Source: Aeromonas jandaei
GTDB taxonomy: Bacteria; Pseudomonadota; Gammaproteobacteria; Enterobacterales; Aeromonadaceae
Reading direction: 5' to 3'
NCBI RefSeq assembly: GCF_037890695.1
Contig: NZ_CP149571.1
Coordinates: 69,501-133,500 of the forward strand
DNA: 64,000 nt
Positions within the stretch are counted from its first letter, which is position 1. Each line of letters starts with the position of its first letter. Of the stretch, positions 34,552-42,496 are shown in pieces. The notes below the pieces were generated by a model that saw nothing but the letters and a program-made list of their open reading frames with translations, was not told the DNA's origin and made no database searches. The position numbers were made by a program, and so were the translations under genes.

Positions 34552-35094
34552 ATGAAACATCTCGTACTTACTTTGGCGCTGCTGCCCTGCCTCGCCTTCG
34601 CCAGCAACATCAAGGAAGCGAACCCGGTTCCGCTGGTCAATATCAGCGACAAGGGTGAGCTGGTACTCAGCGGCAAAGAGATCAGCTACCAGCCGTGGCA
34701 GAGCAAGGCGCTCACCGGCAAGGTCTTCCTGATCCAGCACATCGCCGGTCGCACCAGTGCCAAAGAGCTGAATGCACCGATGATCGAGGCGATCAAGGCA
34801 GCTCATCTGCCCCATGACAAGTACCAGACCGTCACCATCATCAACAGCAATGACGCCATCTGGGGCACCTCCGGTTTTGTGAAGAGCAGTGCCGAGGACA
34901 GCAAGAAAGAGTTCCCCTGGCTCGCCATCGTGCTGGATGCCAAGGGAATGGCCCGCAACGCTTGGGATCTGGCACCGGAAAGCTCGGCCATCATCCTGGT
35001 GGATAAAGAGGGCAAGGTGCTGTTTGCCAAAGATGGCCAGCTCGATGCCAACAACATCGCAACCGTGATGGGGCTCATCAAGTCCCATCTCTAA
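34552..35094 (+). CDS. ytfJ: YtfJ-family periplasmic protein (thioredoxin-like fold)
   Basis: 180 residues with a signal peptide (LVLTLALLPCLAFA). It follows E. coli YtfJ: VPLVNISDKGELVL, KVFLIQHIAGRTSAKELNAP, AAHLPHDKYQTVTIINSNDAIWGTSGFV. The fold is thioredoxin-like but the CxxC pair is absent, so redox activity is not expected. Function is unknown. A Zur-like box in front and the zinc genes behind suggest a role in zinc limitation. A short palindromic terminator follows. Confidence 0.85.
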   Translation: MKHLVLTLALLPCLAFASNIKEANPVPLVNISDKGELVLSGKEISYQPWQSKALTGKVFLIQHIAGRTSAKELNAPMIEAIKAAHLPHDKYQTVTIINSNDAIWGTSGFVKSSAEDSKKEFPWLAIVLDAKGMARNAWDLAPESSAIILVDKEGKVLFAKDGQLDANNIATVMGLIKSHL

Positions 35095-35105
35095 TCAGAG
35101 TGAAA

Positions 35106-35125
35106 GGGCGCTGATGGCGCCCTTT
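35106..35125 (+). terminator. Weak terminator after ytfJ
   Basis: AAAGGGCGC-TGATG-GCGCCCTTT with only three T. Partial read-through into the zinc genes is likely. Confidence 0.55.
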
Positions 35126-35137
35126 CCATAAGGGTCT

Positions 35138-35437
35138 ATGGGTCGTATCAAGCTGAAAATCTGGATCGTGTTGCTGGGCTGGTTGTTGCTGCAACCCCTG
35201 CTCGCCCGGCATCAGCTTGACTCCGCCCTGCCCGGTCACGACAACCACCACTGTCTGGTCTGCGCCCTCCATCTGGATGGCAAACAGGCTATCACCCCTA
35301 CCCCATATTGTTACGCTGATAAAACAGCCGACACACCTGTTGTTGCGCTCATGCAACATTCGGCAGATGCCACCCCGCCCCACAGCTACGCAATCCGTGC
35401 GCCGCCGCTCGCCGCTTTTATCTATCCCTTTGTTTAA
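35138..35437 (+). CDS. Small His/Cys-containing exported protein at the head of the zrg cluster
   Basis: 99 residues. One hydrophobic N-terminal helix (IKLKIWIVLLGWLLLQPLLA) is followed by a short mature part with LPGHDNHHCLVCALH, a His/Cys cluster that could bind metal. The layout resembles small DUF2946-type proteins found beside metal-import genes, but the family match is not secure. It lies just upstream of the DUF2796 zinc-binding gene on the same strand with a 30-base gap. Confidence 0.55.
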   Translation: MGRIKLKIWIVLLGWLLLQPLLARHQLDSALPGHDNHHCLVCALHLDGKQAITPTPYCYADKTADTPVVALMQHSADATPPHSYAIRAPPLAAFIYPFV

Positions 35438-35467
35438 GTTCTCTTTTTGTTATTAAAAGGATTCAAG

Positions 35468-36064
35468 ATGAAAGCAGTTACCCTGTTGCTGGCGGTAGCC
35501 ACCTTTGCCGCGCACGCCAATCACGATGAACACGAAAGTCACAGCCACGGCGCCCACGAACATGGCCACGGCCACCTCAATCTGGTGGTCGATGGCGACC
35601 AGCTGATGATCGAGCTGCAAGCACCTGCTGCCGATCTGGTGGGCTTCGAACACGCAGCCAAGAGCGATGAAGAGAAGGCACAATATGCCAAGGCAATCGC
35701 CCGTCTCCAGCAGCCTGACCCCCTGTTTCGCTTCGACCCGGCCGCCGGCTGCAAGCTGACCCAGCAGGAGCTGCAGACGGCCAAAGAAGATCACGACCAT
35801 GACCATGACCATGACCATGACCATGACCATGACAAGGCTGCCAGCAGGGAGCATGAGCACCACCATGATCATGACGAAGCGGGTCACGCCGATATGGGCG
35901 CCATGTACACCTACACCTGCGCCACCCCGGCCAAACTCACCGGTCTTGAAGCGACCCTGTTCAGCGTCTATCCGAGCCTTGAGAAGCTGAGCGTGCAGGG
36001 GATCCTGCCCACCGGCCAGACCGCAGCCGAACTGACCCCGTCCGCCAACAAGCTGAGCTGGTAA
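35468..36064 (+). CDS. zrgA: Zinc-binding periplasmic protein, ZrgA/DUF2796 family
   Basis: 198 residues with a signal peptide (KAVTLLLAVATFAAHA). The mature N-terminus is His-rich (HDEHESHSHGAHEHGHGHLN) with the family block LNLVVDGDQLMIELQAPA. A central His/Asp tract (HDHDHDHDHDHDHD) is encoded by a GACCAT hexamer repeat. The C-terminus has YTYTCATPAKLTGLEATLF. DUF2796 proteins belong with the V. cholerae Zrg zinc uptake system. AAAAGGA precedes the ATG at 35468. ABC ATPase and permease genes follow at once. Confidence 0.85.
   Translation: MKAVTLLLAVATFAAHANHDEHESHSHGAHEHGHGHLNLVVDGDQLMIELQAPAADLVGFEHAAKSDEEKAQYAKAIARLQQPDPLFRFDPAAGCKLTQQELQTAKEDHDHDHDHDHDHDHDKAASREHEHHHDHDEAGHADMGAMYTYTCATPAKLTGLEATLFSVYPSLEKLSVQGILPTGQTAAELTPSANKLSW
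35795..35836 (+). repeat. GACCAT hexanucleotide repeat inside zrgA
   Basis: About seven GACCAT/GACCAC units code for His-Asp pairs. Gain or loss of units keeps frame and changes the number of potential metal-binding histidines. Confidence 0.85.
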
Positions 36065-36068
36065 CGCC

Positions 36069-36758
36069 ATGAAAAACGCCGTGGTTGAGATCCGTGATCT
36101 GGCCTTTGCCTGGCCGGGTCACGAGGTTGTACTCGACCTGCCCACCCTGACCATTGCAAAGGGCGAGCGGGTCTTTATCAAGGGGCCGTCGGGCTCCGGC
36201 AAATCGACGCTGCTCGGCCTGCTGGCCGGGATCCAGACCGCCAACCACGGCACCCTGGAGGTGCTGGGCCAGCCACTGGCCCGGCTCTCTGGCCGCGCCC
36301 GTGACCACTTCCGGGCGGCCAATCTCGGTTACATCTTCCAGCAGTTCAACCTGCTGCCGTTTCTCTCGGTGCTGGATAACGTCACCGCTGCGCTCACCTT
36401 CTCCCCCGAGAAGCGCAGCCGGCTGCAAGCCACGCCACAACAGGAGGCGCGCCGCCTGCTGGCAGAGCTGCAACTGCCGGACGAAGCGCTGCATCGCCCC
36501 GTGCACGCCCTCAGCATCGGCCAGCAACAGCGGGTCGCTGCGGCACGCGCTCTCATTGGCTCACCACCGCTGGTGATCGCCGACGAGCCCACCTCGGCCC
36601 TCGACACCGACAACCGGGCCGCCTTTATCAAGCTGCTGTTTGAGGAGTGCGACAAGCAGGGTTCGACCCTCATCTTCGTCAGCCACGACCCTCATCTCGA
36701 ACCCCTGTTCCCGCGGGTGGAGAACCTGCAACAGCTCAACCGGAGGGCATCATGCTGA
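36069..36758 (+). CDS. ABC transporter ATPase of the zrg cluster (LolD/MacB type)
   Basis: 229 residues. Walker A GPSGSGKSTLLGLLAG, Q-loop YIFQQFNLLPFLSVLDNV, signature LSIGQQQRVAAARAL, Walker B LVIADEPTSALD and an H-loop at VSHDPHLE. The sequence type is that of LolD/MacB ATPases which drive mechanotransmission permeases rather than classic metal importers. It starts four bases after zrgA and overlaps the permease gene. It is presumably zrgB or zrgC of the Vibrio system; the letter is not assigned here. Confidence 0.83.
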   Translation: MKNAVVEIRDLAFAWPGHEVVLDLPTLTIAKGERVFIKGPSGSGKSTLLGLLAGIQTANHGTLEVLGQPLARLSGRARDHFRAANLGYIFQQFNLLPFLSVLDNVTAALTFSPEKRSRLQATPQQEARRLLAELQLPDEALHRPVHALSIGQQQRVAAARALIGSPPLVIADEPTSALDTDNRAAFIKLLFEECDKQGSTLIFVSHDPHLEPLFPRVENLQQLNRRASC

Positions 36759-37999
36759 CTCTCGCCCTGCAAAGTCTCTGGGCCCGCCGCCTCACCGCCG
36801 GGCTCACCCTGCTGGCCATCGCCATCAGCGTCACCCTGCTACTCGGGGTAGAGCGGGTGCGCAATCAGGCGCGCGACAGCTTTGCCAATACCGTCTCCGG
36901 CACCGATCTCATCGTCGGCGCCCGCTCCGGTCAGGTGAATCTGCTGCTCTACTCGGTGTTTCGCATCGGCAATCCGACCAACAACGTGGGGTGGGACTCC
37001 TATCAGGCCATCAAGCAGCGCCCCGGCATTGCCTGGACCATCCCGCTCTCCCTCGGTGACTCCCACAAGGGATTTCGGGTGCTCGGCACCAACGGCGACT
37101 ACTTCACCCACCTGAAGTACGGCCAGCAGCAGTCGCTGCAGCTGCGCGAGGGGCGACCGTTCGACACGCCTTTTGAAGCGGTACTCGGCTCCCAGGTGGC
37201 CGAGAAGCTCGGCTATCACCTTGGCCAGTCCATCGTCATCGCCCACGGCGCTGGCAACACCTCCTTCAGCCAGCACGACAACCTGCCGTTCAAGGTGGTG
37301 GGCATTCTGGCGCCGACCGGTACGCCCATCGATCGCACCATCCATGTGCCGCTGGCGGGGATCGAGGCGATCCATCTCGGTTGGGATACCGGTCGCCACA
37401 GCAAGAACGTCACCCCGGAGCAGGCGCTGGCGCAGGATCTCACTCCGAAAACCATCACCGCCTTTATGGTGGGGTTGAGCAACCGGATTCTGGCGTTCCA
37501 GCTGCAACGCACCATCAACACCTATCCCAGAGAGCCGCTGATGGCGATCCTGCCGGGCGCCGCCCTGCAGGAGCTGTGGAGCCTGATGAGCGTAGCGGAA
37601 ACCGCCCTGTCGGTCATCGCCGGCTTTGTGGTGGTGGCGGGCCTTATCGGCATGCTGACCACCTTGCTCGCCGGGCTTAACGAACGGCGCCGGGAACTCG
37701 CCATATTGCGCTCCCTCGGTGCCGGCCCCACCCATATCTTCCTGCTGCTGGCGCTGGAGGCAATGGCGCTGACCACCGTCGGCATCGCGTTCGGGGTGGC
37801 AGTGCTCTATCTCGGGCAGGGGCTTGCTACCCCCTGGCTGCTCAGCCACTATGGCCTGCAACTGAGTCTGGGGCTGCCGAGTGCCTACGAGTGGCAGCTG
37901 CTGGGGCTGGTGTGGCTGGCGGGCATGGTGATCGGCCTGCTCCCCGCCGCCCGCGCCTACCGCTACAGCCTGAGCGATGGCATGAGTATTCGCGTCTAG
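36752..37999 (+). CDS. FtsX/MacB-like permease of the zrg cluster
   Basis: 415 residues. One N-terminal helix (TLLAIAISVTLLLGVERV), a large periplasmic domain (about 45-280) and three C-terminal helices are visible, the layout of LolC/MacB/FtsX permeases. GLIGMLTTLLAGLNERRRELAILRSLGAGPTH is the conserved coupling segment. The ATG at 36752 overlaps the ATPase stop and has GGAGG in front; the frame is open further upstream without support. With the ATPase it probably moves or releases zinc-related cargo in the envelope. Confidence 0.83.
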   Translation: MLTLALQSLWARRLTAGLTLLAIAISVTLLLGVERVRNQARDSFANTVSGTDLIVGARSGQVNLLLYSVFRIGNPTNNVGWDSYQAIKQRPGIAWTIPLSLGDSHKGFRVLGTNGDYFTHLKYGQQQSLQLREGRPFDTPFEAVLGSQVAEKLGYHLGQSIVIAHGAGNTSFSQHDNLPFKVVGILAPTGTPIDRTIHVPLAGIEAIHLGWDTGRHSKNVTPEQALAQDLTPKTITAFMVGLSNRILAFQLQRTINTYPREPLMAILPGAALQELWSLMSVAETALSVIAGFVVVAGLIGMLTTLLAGLNERRRELAILRSLGAGPTHIFLLLALEAMALTTVGIAFGVAVLYLGQGLATPWLLSHYGLQLSLGLPSAYEWQLLGLVWLAGMVIGLLPAARAYRYSLSDGMSIRV

Positions 38000-38034
38000 C
38001 GAGACGCCCAAAAATAGAAACAGAAGGACAGATG

Positions 38035-38511
38035 ATGAAGTGGAAAATAGTGGCGCTGCTCGCCAGCCTGCTGGCTCTGCCCGCCATGGCCGCAGACGAT
38101 TACAAGACCATCGACTGGGACGTGCTCATCCCGCAGGGAGAGAAGATCCAGCCGCCCCCGCCGATCAACCATGACGGCAACTTCGCCTCGGTGCCGCAAC
38201 CTGTGGGTGGCGTGAACAAGAAGCTGAATGAGCAGAATGTACGGCTGCCTGGCTTCGTGGTACCGCTGGAGGGGGATGCCAAGAAGATCACCGCCTTCCT
38301 GCTGGTGCCCTACTTTGGCGCCTGCATCCACGTGCCGCCCCCGCCCACCAATCAGGTGGTCTATGTGAGCTACCCCAAGGGGGCGCCAGTGGATGACCTG
38401 TGGGACGCCATCTGGGTCAAGGGCAAGATGCGCACAGTCAGCTCCAGCCACGAAATGGCCACCGCCTCCTACGCCATGGATGCGGTGGAGGTGAGCGTTT
38501 ACGAGGAGTAA
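38035..38511 (+). CDS. DUF3299 periplasmic protein
   Basis: 158 residues with a signal peptide (KIVALLASLLALPAMA). The DUF3299 pattern is clear: YKTIDWDVLIP, RLPGFVVPLEGD, LLVPYFGACIHVPPPPTNQ and ATASYAMDAVEVSVYEE. The Cys/His in GACIHVPPPP could bind metal. The second of two adjacent ATGs (38035) gives good SD spacing. It is the last gene before a strong terminator. Genes of this family commonly travel with zrgA-like ABC clusters. Confidence 0.8.
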   Translation: MKWKIVALLASLLALPAMAADDYKTIDWDVLIPQGEKIQPPPPINHDGNFASVPQPVGGVNKKLNEQNVRLPGFVVPLEGDAKKITAFLLVPYFGACIHVPPPPTNQVVYVSYPKGAPVDDLWDAIWVKGKMRTVSSSHEMATASYAMDAVEVSVYEE

Positions 38512-38530
38512 TCCTCCCTTTGCAAAAAAA

Positions 38531-38553
38531 GCGGCCTCCACGGAGGCCGCTTT
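38531..38553 (+). terminator. Terminator of the zrg operon
   Basis: GCGGCCTCC-AC-GGAGGCCGC, preceded by A7 and followed by TTTG. Confidence 0.75.
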
Positions 38554-38615
38554 GTTATCTTCAAACTTGGCTTGGAGTAACATTCACCTCCTGCACCTGT
38601 GCGAATGGAGTCAGC

Positions 38616-39488
38616 ATGGCCGATCTGCCCCCCCCCAAGAAAGAGAGTTCGATCCTGAGCAGTCAGGAGCAGACACTGCGTCTGGCACGCAGCCGCGGCA
38701 TCGACGGCATGCTCACCCGCAACACCGACAGCACCTTCGAACAGCGCGCTACCTTTCGCCATCTGGCGGATCAGGCCGCCCGCCAGCGCAATCTGGAAGC
38801 CATCATGGTGATGGCCTCCCGTCACTGTGAAGAGACCGCCGCCGGCGGCGAGATGGACAGCGACTGGCTGACCCGCTTCCTGCAACTGGCGGAAGATATC
38901 AGCATGGTGCCGATGCAGCAGCTGTGGGGGCGGATCTTCGCGCTGGAGGTCGCCACCCCGGGTCGCTTCTCCATTCGGGCGCTCTCCACCCTCAAAGAGA
39001 TGACCCAGCGCGAAGCCCAGCTGTTCCAGCGCATCTGCTCCCTCACCTGCCACTATGCGGGCAGTGACGAGCAGCGCCTGCTGCTGGGGCTGCACAAGGG
39101 CGCCAGTCTGCTGAGCCGTGCCAAGGCAACCCGGCTGGGGCTCGGCAAATATCGCCTCCCCTACAGCGCCCTGCTGCAGCTGTTCGAGCTCGGTCTGCTG
39201 CACAAGGGCGAGCTGGAGTCCGGCCCGCTGCCCGCCGATGGGGTGGAGCTGGAGTTTGGCAACCAGCGCTGGCGGCTGCAGCGCAAGCAGAACAACATCA
39301 CTCTGCTCTACTACCGGCTCACCCCGGTGGGTAACGAGCTGGCCCAGCTGCTCACCGATACCCCGCTGGATGAGTACCTGCAGGATCTGAAAACCGTGCT
39401 GGTGCAGGGGATGCAGATAGAGGTGCAGCAACAACCGAGCGAGCCGCCCCCCTCAACCACCGAACCAACTCCCGCAAGCCATCCCTGA
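38616..39488 (+). CDS. TIGR03899-like conserved protein
   Basis: 290 residues, soluble, largely helical, with no signal peptide or membrane segment. It starts ADLPPPKKESSILSSQEQ, then RSRGIDGMLTRNTDSTFEQR, WGRIFALEVATPGRFSIRAL and LLYYRLTPVGNELAQLL, ending in a Pro/Thr/Ser-rich tail. The pattern LWGR(I/L)LA-E...PG-FS-R-L--L is shared by proteins with a DUF2806/TIGR03899-type core; the specific family is from memory. Function is unknown. GGAG lies before ATG 38616. Confidence 0.6.
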   Translation: MADLPPPKKESSILSSQEQTLRLARSRGIDGMLTRNTDSTFEQRATFRHLADQAARQRNLEAIMVMASRHCEETAAGGEMDSDWLTRFLQLAEDISMVPMQQLWGRIFALEVATPGRFSIRALSTLKEMTQREAQLFQRICSLTCHYAGSDEQRLLLGLHKGASLLSRAKATRLGLGKYRLPYSALLQLFELGLLHKGELESGPLPADGVELEFGNQRWRLQRKQNNITLLYYRLTPVGNELAQLLTDTPLDEYLQDLKTVLVQGMQIEVQQQPSEPPPSTTEPTPASHP

Positions 39489-39540
39489 ACCCGTTCCTGA
39501 ACACCCCGGGGAGGTAGCCCCTCCCTCATTGCGAATAGGG

Positions 39541-39588
39541 CGATCTGCATTGCTCTCATCTTCAAAATGATGTGCAAAATGCAGATCG
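39541..39588. repeat. Perfect 11-bp inverted repeat with 26-nt spacer
   Basis: CGATCTGCATT (39541-39551) and AATGCAGATCG (39578-39588). There is no T run after it. It lies in the 270-bp gap before the PAS chemoreceptor and may be a mRNA stem-loop or protein site. Confidence 0.6.
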
Positions 39589-39690
39589 AGCCCCCCTCAC
39601 CGTCCCCATTTTTTGCAACTTGCAAAACAAAATCCCCACCACCACGCTCGCTAGCCCTTTAATGACATAAAAATCATTAAAAACGGAACA

Positions 39691-39706
39691 TGGCCCATCC
39701 TTTGCA
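39691..39706 (+). promoter_or_regulatory. Sigma-54 promoter of the PAS chemoreceptor gene
   Basis: TGGCCCATCCTTTGCA has the invariant GG-N10-GC spacing and near-consensus TGGC-N7-TTGCA of -24/-12 promoters. The predicted start site is near 39717. Confidence 0.68.
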
Positions 39707-39713
39707 GATACTT

Positions 39714-39727
39714 TTGATGTAGATCAA
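39714..39727 (+). promoter_or_regulatory. Perfect FNR box overlapping the predicted start site
   Basis: TTGATGTAGATCAA matches TTGAT-N4-ATCAA fully. It covers the start site of the sigma-54 promoter, a position that would favour repression. CRP is an alternative binder. Confidence 0.65.
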
Positions 39728-39758
39728 AATTCAACCACCATAGTTCGGGAGCAACGCC

Positions 39759-41387
39759 ATGAGAGTCAATCAACCGGTTACCCAACGCGAACGTCTCTAT
39801 CCGGAACACCAGAGCCTCATCTCCACCACGGATCTGGAGAGTCGTATCACTTACGCCAATGACGAGTTCTGCGAGATTGCCGGCTTCCAGCTGGACGAAC
39901 TGGTGGGCGAACACCACAATCTGGTGCGCCACCCGGACATGCCGAAACAGGCCTTTGGCGACCTGTGGGGTCACATCAAAGAAGGTAAAAGCTGGATGGG
40001 GCCGGTGAAGAACCGCTGCAAAAATGGCGACCACTACTGGGTCAGCGCCTTTGTCACCCCGATCAAAGATGCCAATGGTCGGGTCGTCGAGTACCAGTCA
40101 GTGCGCACCGCGCCGAGTGAAGAGATCAAGCAGCGTGCCGAGAAGGTCTATGCCGACCTGCGCAACAACAAGCTGCCGCTGGCGCTGAAACTGCCGACCT
40201 TCTCCCACACCCTGGCTATCAACCTCTGCCTGCTGCTGAGTCTGGCGACCATTCTCAGCCTCTCCTTCACCAACCCGCTGGGCTGGCAGTTGTCGCTGGC
40301 CGCCATTCCGCTGGCCGTGGCCGCCATCACCCTGAACGCCCTCTCTCGCCGCCTCGGCAAGCTCAACAAGATGGCCCGCAGCCGCTTTGACAACCCGCTG
40401 ATGCAGCTGCTCTACACCAACAAGGTGGACAACATCGCCGCCATCGAGCTCTCGATGGTGATGAATCAGGCCGAGTTCAACGCCGTGCTGGCCCGTACCC
40501 AGCAGACCTGCAGCCGGATCCTGCAAGCCGCCGAGGGGGATCTGCGCAACGCCGAATCCATCACCGAAAACCTGCAGCAGCAACAGGCCGAGACCAATCA
40601 GGTAGCGACCGCCATCACCGAGATGTCCGAGTCCATTCGCGAGGTCTCACAGAGTTCGACCGACTCCTCCAGCCTGCTGGACGAGACCGCCGACCTGTTC
40701 AAGAGCGGCAACAGCAGCGTCACCGAAACCGTCGCCGCCGTCGCTGGCATGAACAGCGAACTGACCACCTCCAGAACTGTCATCAGCGCGCTGGTCGGCC
40801 ACTGCCGCGATATCGACGGCATCCTCGATGTCATCAACAACATCGCCAACCAGACCAACCTGCTGGCCCTCAATGCCGCCATCGAAGCCGCCCGTGCTGG
40901 CGAGGCGGGCCGTGGTTTCTCGGTGGTCGCCGACGAGATCCGCTCGCTCGCCATCAAGACCCAATCCTCTACCAGCGAAATCCAGAAGATGATCACCGAG
41001 CTGCAGAACAGCTCCGGCGAAGCAGAGCAGGCGATGGAGAAGGGCTGCCTGCTGGCGGACAGCTGCCAGCAGAAGGCATCGGCCACCGGCGCCATCCTGC
41101 AGCAAATCAACAGCATGCTGCAGCAGGTCGCCTCCGGCAGCAGCCAGATTGCCCACGCAGTACAAGAGCAATCCCACGTCACTGCCGAGATCAACCGCAA
41201 CGTGCTCAGCATCAAAACCCTGGCCGATGACTCCAGCGTCGGCAGCCAACACGCCGTCCACGGCATCACCCAGCTGGTGACCCAGCTGAGCGACCTCAAC
41301 CGTCTGGTACGCCAGTTCCAGAAAGGCGCTCCGGCAACCCAGAGCCGCTACGAGATGCCAGCCGCCCGCGTGGTGCCGGTTCGCTAA
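39759..41387 (+). CDS. PAS-domain methyl-accepting chemotaxis protein (Aer-like energy sensor)
   Basis: 542 residues. The N-terminal PAS domain (about 20-120) has [37 protein letters not shown] and [12 protein letters not shown], the Aer type that binds FAD. Two close membrane helices (about 150-190) are followed by a HAMP-like segment and a cytoplasmic signalling domain with the hairpin tip [32 protein letters not shown]. There is no periplasmic sensor domain, so it reads the internal redox state. GGGAG precedes the ATG. Upstream sigma-54 and FNR signals link it to motility and oxygen status. Confidence 0.87.
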   Translation: MRVNQPVTQRERLYPEHQSLISTTDLESRITYANDEFCEIAGFQLDELVGEHHNLVRHPDMPKQAFGDLWGHIKEGKSWMGPVKNRCKNGDHYWVSAFVTPIKDANGRVVEYQSVRTAPSEEIKQRAEKVYADLRNNKLPLALKLPTFSHTLAINLCLLLSLATILSLSFTNPLGWQLSLAAIPLAVAAITLNALSRRLGKLNKMARSRFDNPLMQLLYTNKVDNIAAIELSMVMNQAEFNAVLARTQQTCSRILQAAEGDLRNAESITENLQQQQAETNQVATAITEMSESIREVSQSSTDSSSLLDETADLFKSGNSSVTETVAAVAGMNSELTTSRTVISALVGHCRDIDGILDVINNIANQTNLLALNAAIEAARAGEAGRGFSVVADEIRSLAIKTQSSTSEIQKMITELQNSSGEAEQAMEKGCLLADSCQQKASATGAILQQINSMLQQVASGSSQIAHAVQEQSHVTAEINRNVLSIKTLADDSSVGSQHAVHGITQLVTQLSDLNRLVRQFQKGAPATQSRYEMPAARVVPVR

Positions 41388-41420
41388 GCCAGATAAAAAC
41401 AAGCAATCACCGCAGAAAAA

Positions 41421-41452
41421 CCACATGGGCCCTTGGGCCCATGTGGTTTTTT
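41421..41452 (+). terminator. Terminator of the PAS chemoreceptor gene
   Basis: CCACATGGGCCC-TT-GGGCCCATGTGG followed by six T. Confidence 0.92.
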
Positions 41453-41643
41453 AATGTCTGCCAACAAAAGGGCGATACTCCCGATTTCCCCCTGCGCTGA
41501 TGGGCGGCTGCTCTGGTGCGAACACATCGCCATCCGTTATTGATTAATTTATTGATCTTGCTCAGGAAATGGCTCGCTTGCGCTTTTCACCCCAGCCCCG
41601 TTCGGTAACATAGCCGCTTGGCAACCCCTTGTCGGAGTCAGCC

Positions 41644-41712
41644 ATGAACCAAGCCAGTGCCAAAACACAGGTAAAATGCAGCAGACTGGAGGCTGAAATT
41701 CAGGGGCGGTAG
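41644..41712 (+). pseudogene. Possible 5' remnant of an interrupted gene
   Basis: ATG 41644 after CGGAG opens a 22-codon frame reading NQASAKTQVKCSRLEAEIQG and then R and a stop. Its composition matches the host genome, and the frame ends at the edge of the foreign cassette, next to a REP-like palindrome. It may be the start of a gene cut by the insertion, or chance. No family is recognised. The rest of 41453-41720 shows nothing else. Confidence 0.25.
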
Positions 41713-41725
41713 CGTGGTTTTTGCA

Positions 41726-41755
41726 GGTTGGCGCAGAGCGCTGCGAAGCCCAACA
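41726..41755. repeat. REP-like palindrome at the left edge of the RT cassette
   Basis: GGTTGG-CGCAG-AGCG-CTGCG-AAG-CCCAAC forms a bulged hairpin of the common GTTGG...CCAAC proteobacterial REP type. The sequence becomes AT-rich soon after it. Confidence 0.7.
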
Positions 41756-41806
41756 TACGAGATAGACGCTTGACGTGAATTTGTGAAAATGAGACATTCA
41801 AAATTC

Positions 41807-41932
41807 GTGGGGCTGTTATTCTTCGGAATAAACGTTTTTTAAACGTGTTACTAATAAACAATAGATTCGCTCTATTTGTTAACTCAGACACTCAATTGAG
41901 TGTGTTAAACTTGTAATTATTTACAGCCCCAC
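41807..41932 (+). ncRNA. Structured RNA candidate of the SLATT-RT system (retron/DRT-like ncRNA)
   Basis: A perfect 10-bp inverted repeat, GTGGGGCTGT (41807-41816) and ACAGCCCCAC (41923-41932), closes a 126-nt AT-rich segment. Inside are four hairpins: TTATTC-TTCG-GAATAA (41816-41831, cUUCGg tetraloop), ACGTTT-TTT-AAACGT (41832-41846), AACA-ATAGA-TTCGC-TCTAT-T-TGTT (41857-41880) and the palindrome ACACTCAATTGAGTGT (41888-41903). The element ends 18 bases before the SLATT start. Layout resembles the a1/a2-bounded ncRNAs that template retron and DRT reverse transcriptases. Transcription is not shown by sequence. Confidence 0.6.
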
Positions 41933-41950
41933 ATCTAATTAGAGAAAAAT

Positions 41951-42496
41951 ATGGACATAAATAATATTTGGTTTACTCGAAAAGCAAGGATTAGAGCATC
42001 TGAGCGTCTTCTGGAAAATGATTTTCATGCACAATGCATTTTAATCTATTATTCATCTTTAGTTGTTTGCGTTTCAATTTTAGATTTGGGTGTTGATGAC
42101 ATATTTAATGGCAAGGCTGGTGTGATTTTATGTGCTTTATCAGTTGCAGTATTAGTTTTATCATCATTCATTACCAGTATTAATTTTAAAGGTAGAGGTT
42201 TGGCATTTAAAGATAACTACATTTCATTACATGCCCTATATGAGAAAGTTAATGCGTCAAATACACAACAGTTAAGTTCAATCCAAACCGATGAATATTT
42301 TGAATTATTGAAGAATTGTGAGAACCACCTTGATTTAGATGACCTCTATGCCCGTGTTATTTATTGCAAGAACGACACATCTAGAAAGGCATCCTGCCAT
42401 GAGGTTATTAACATTTATATCTACATAATCAAAAGAAAAACAACAATACTTGCACTGTATATTATTCCTGTAGTTAGTTTGTGGTGGGCATGGTGA
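41951..42496 (+). CDS. SLATT-domain membrane protein, predicted effector of the RT system
   Basis: 181 residues. The N-terminal block IWFTRKARIRASERLLEND is followed by two close hydrophobic helices (about 28-50 and 58-78), the SLATT two-helix layout. A soluble helical segment (about 85-155) and a third hydrophobic stretch at the C-terminus (TTILALYIIPVVSLWWAW) follow. SLATT proteins are predicted pore-forming effectors in nucleotide- or RT-linked defence systems; one SLATT family (from memory, family 5) is coupled to reverse transcriptases. AGAGAAAAAT precedes the ATG. AT-rich codon use sets it apart from its neighbours. Its TGA shares one base with an RT start codon. Confidence 0.72.
   Translation: MDINNIWFTRKARIRASERLLENDFHAQCILIYYSSLVVCVSILDLGVDDIFNGKAGVILCALSVAVLVLSSFITSINFKGRGLAFKDNYISLHALYEKVNASNTQQLSSIQTDEYFELLKNCENHLDLDDLYARVIYCKNDTSRKASCHEVINIYIYIIKRKTTILALYIIPVVSLWWAW

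Noticed and set aside
35453..36070. Antisense 205-codon frame over zrgA
   Set aside because: The VMVMVMVM stretch is the mirror of the GACCAT repeat; the sense frame has a signal peptide and DUF2796 blocks.
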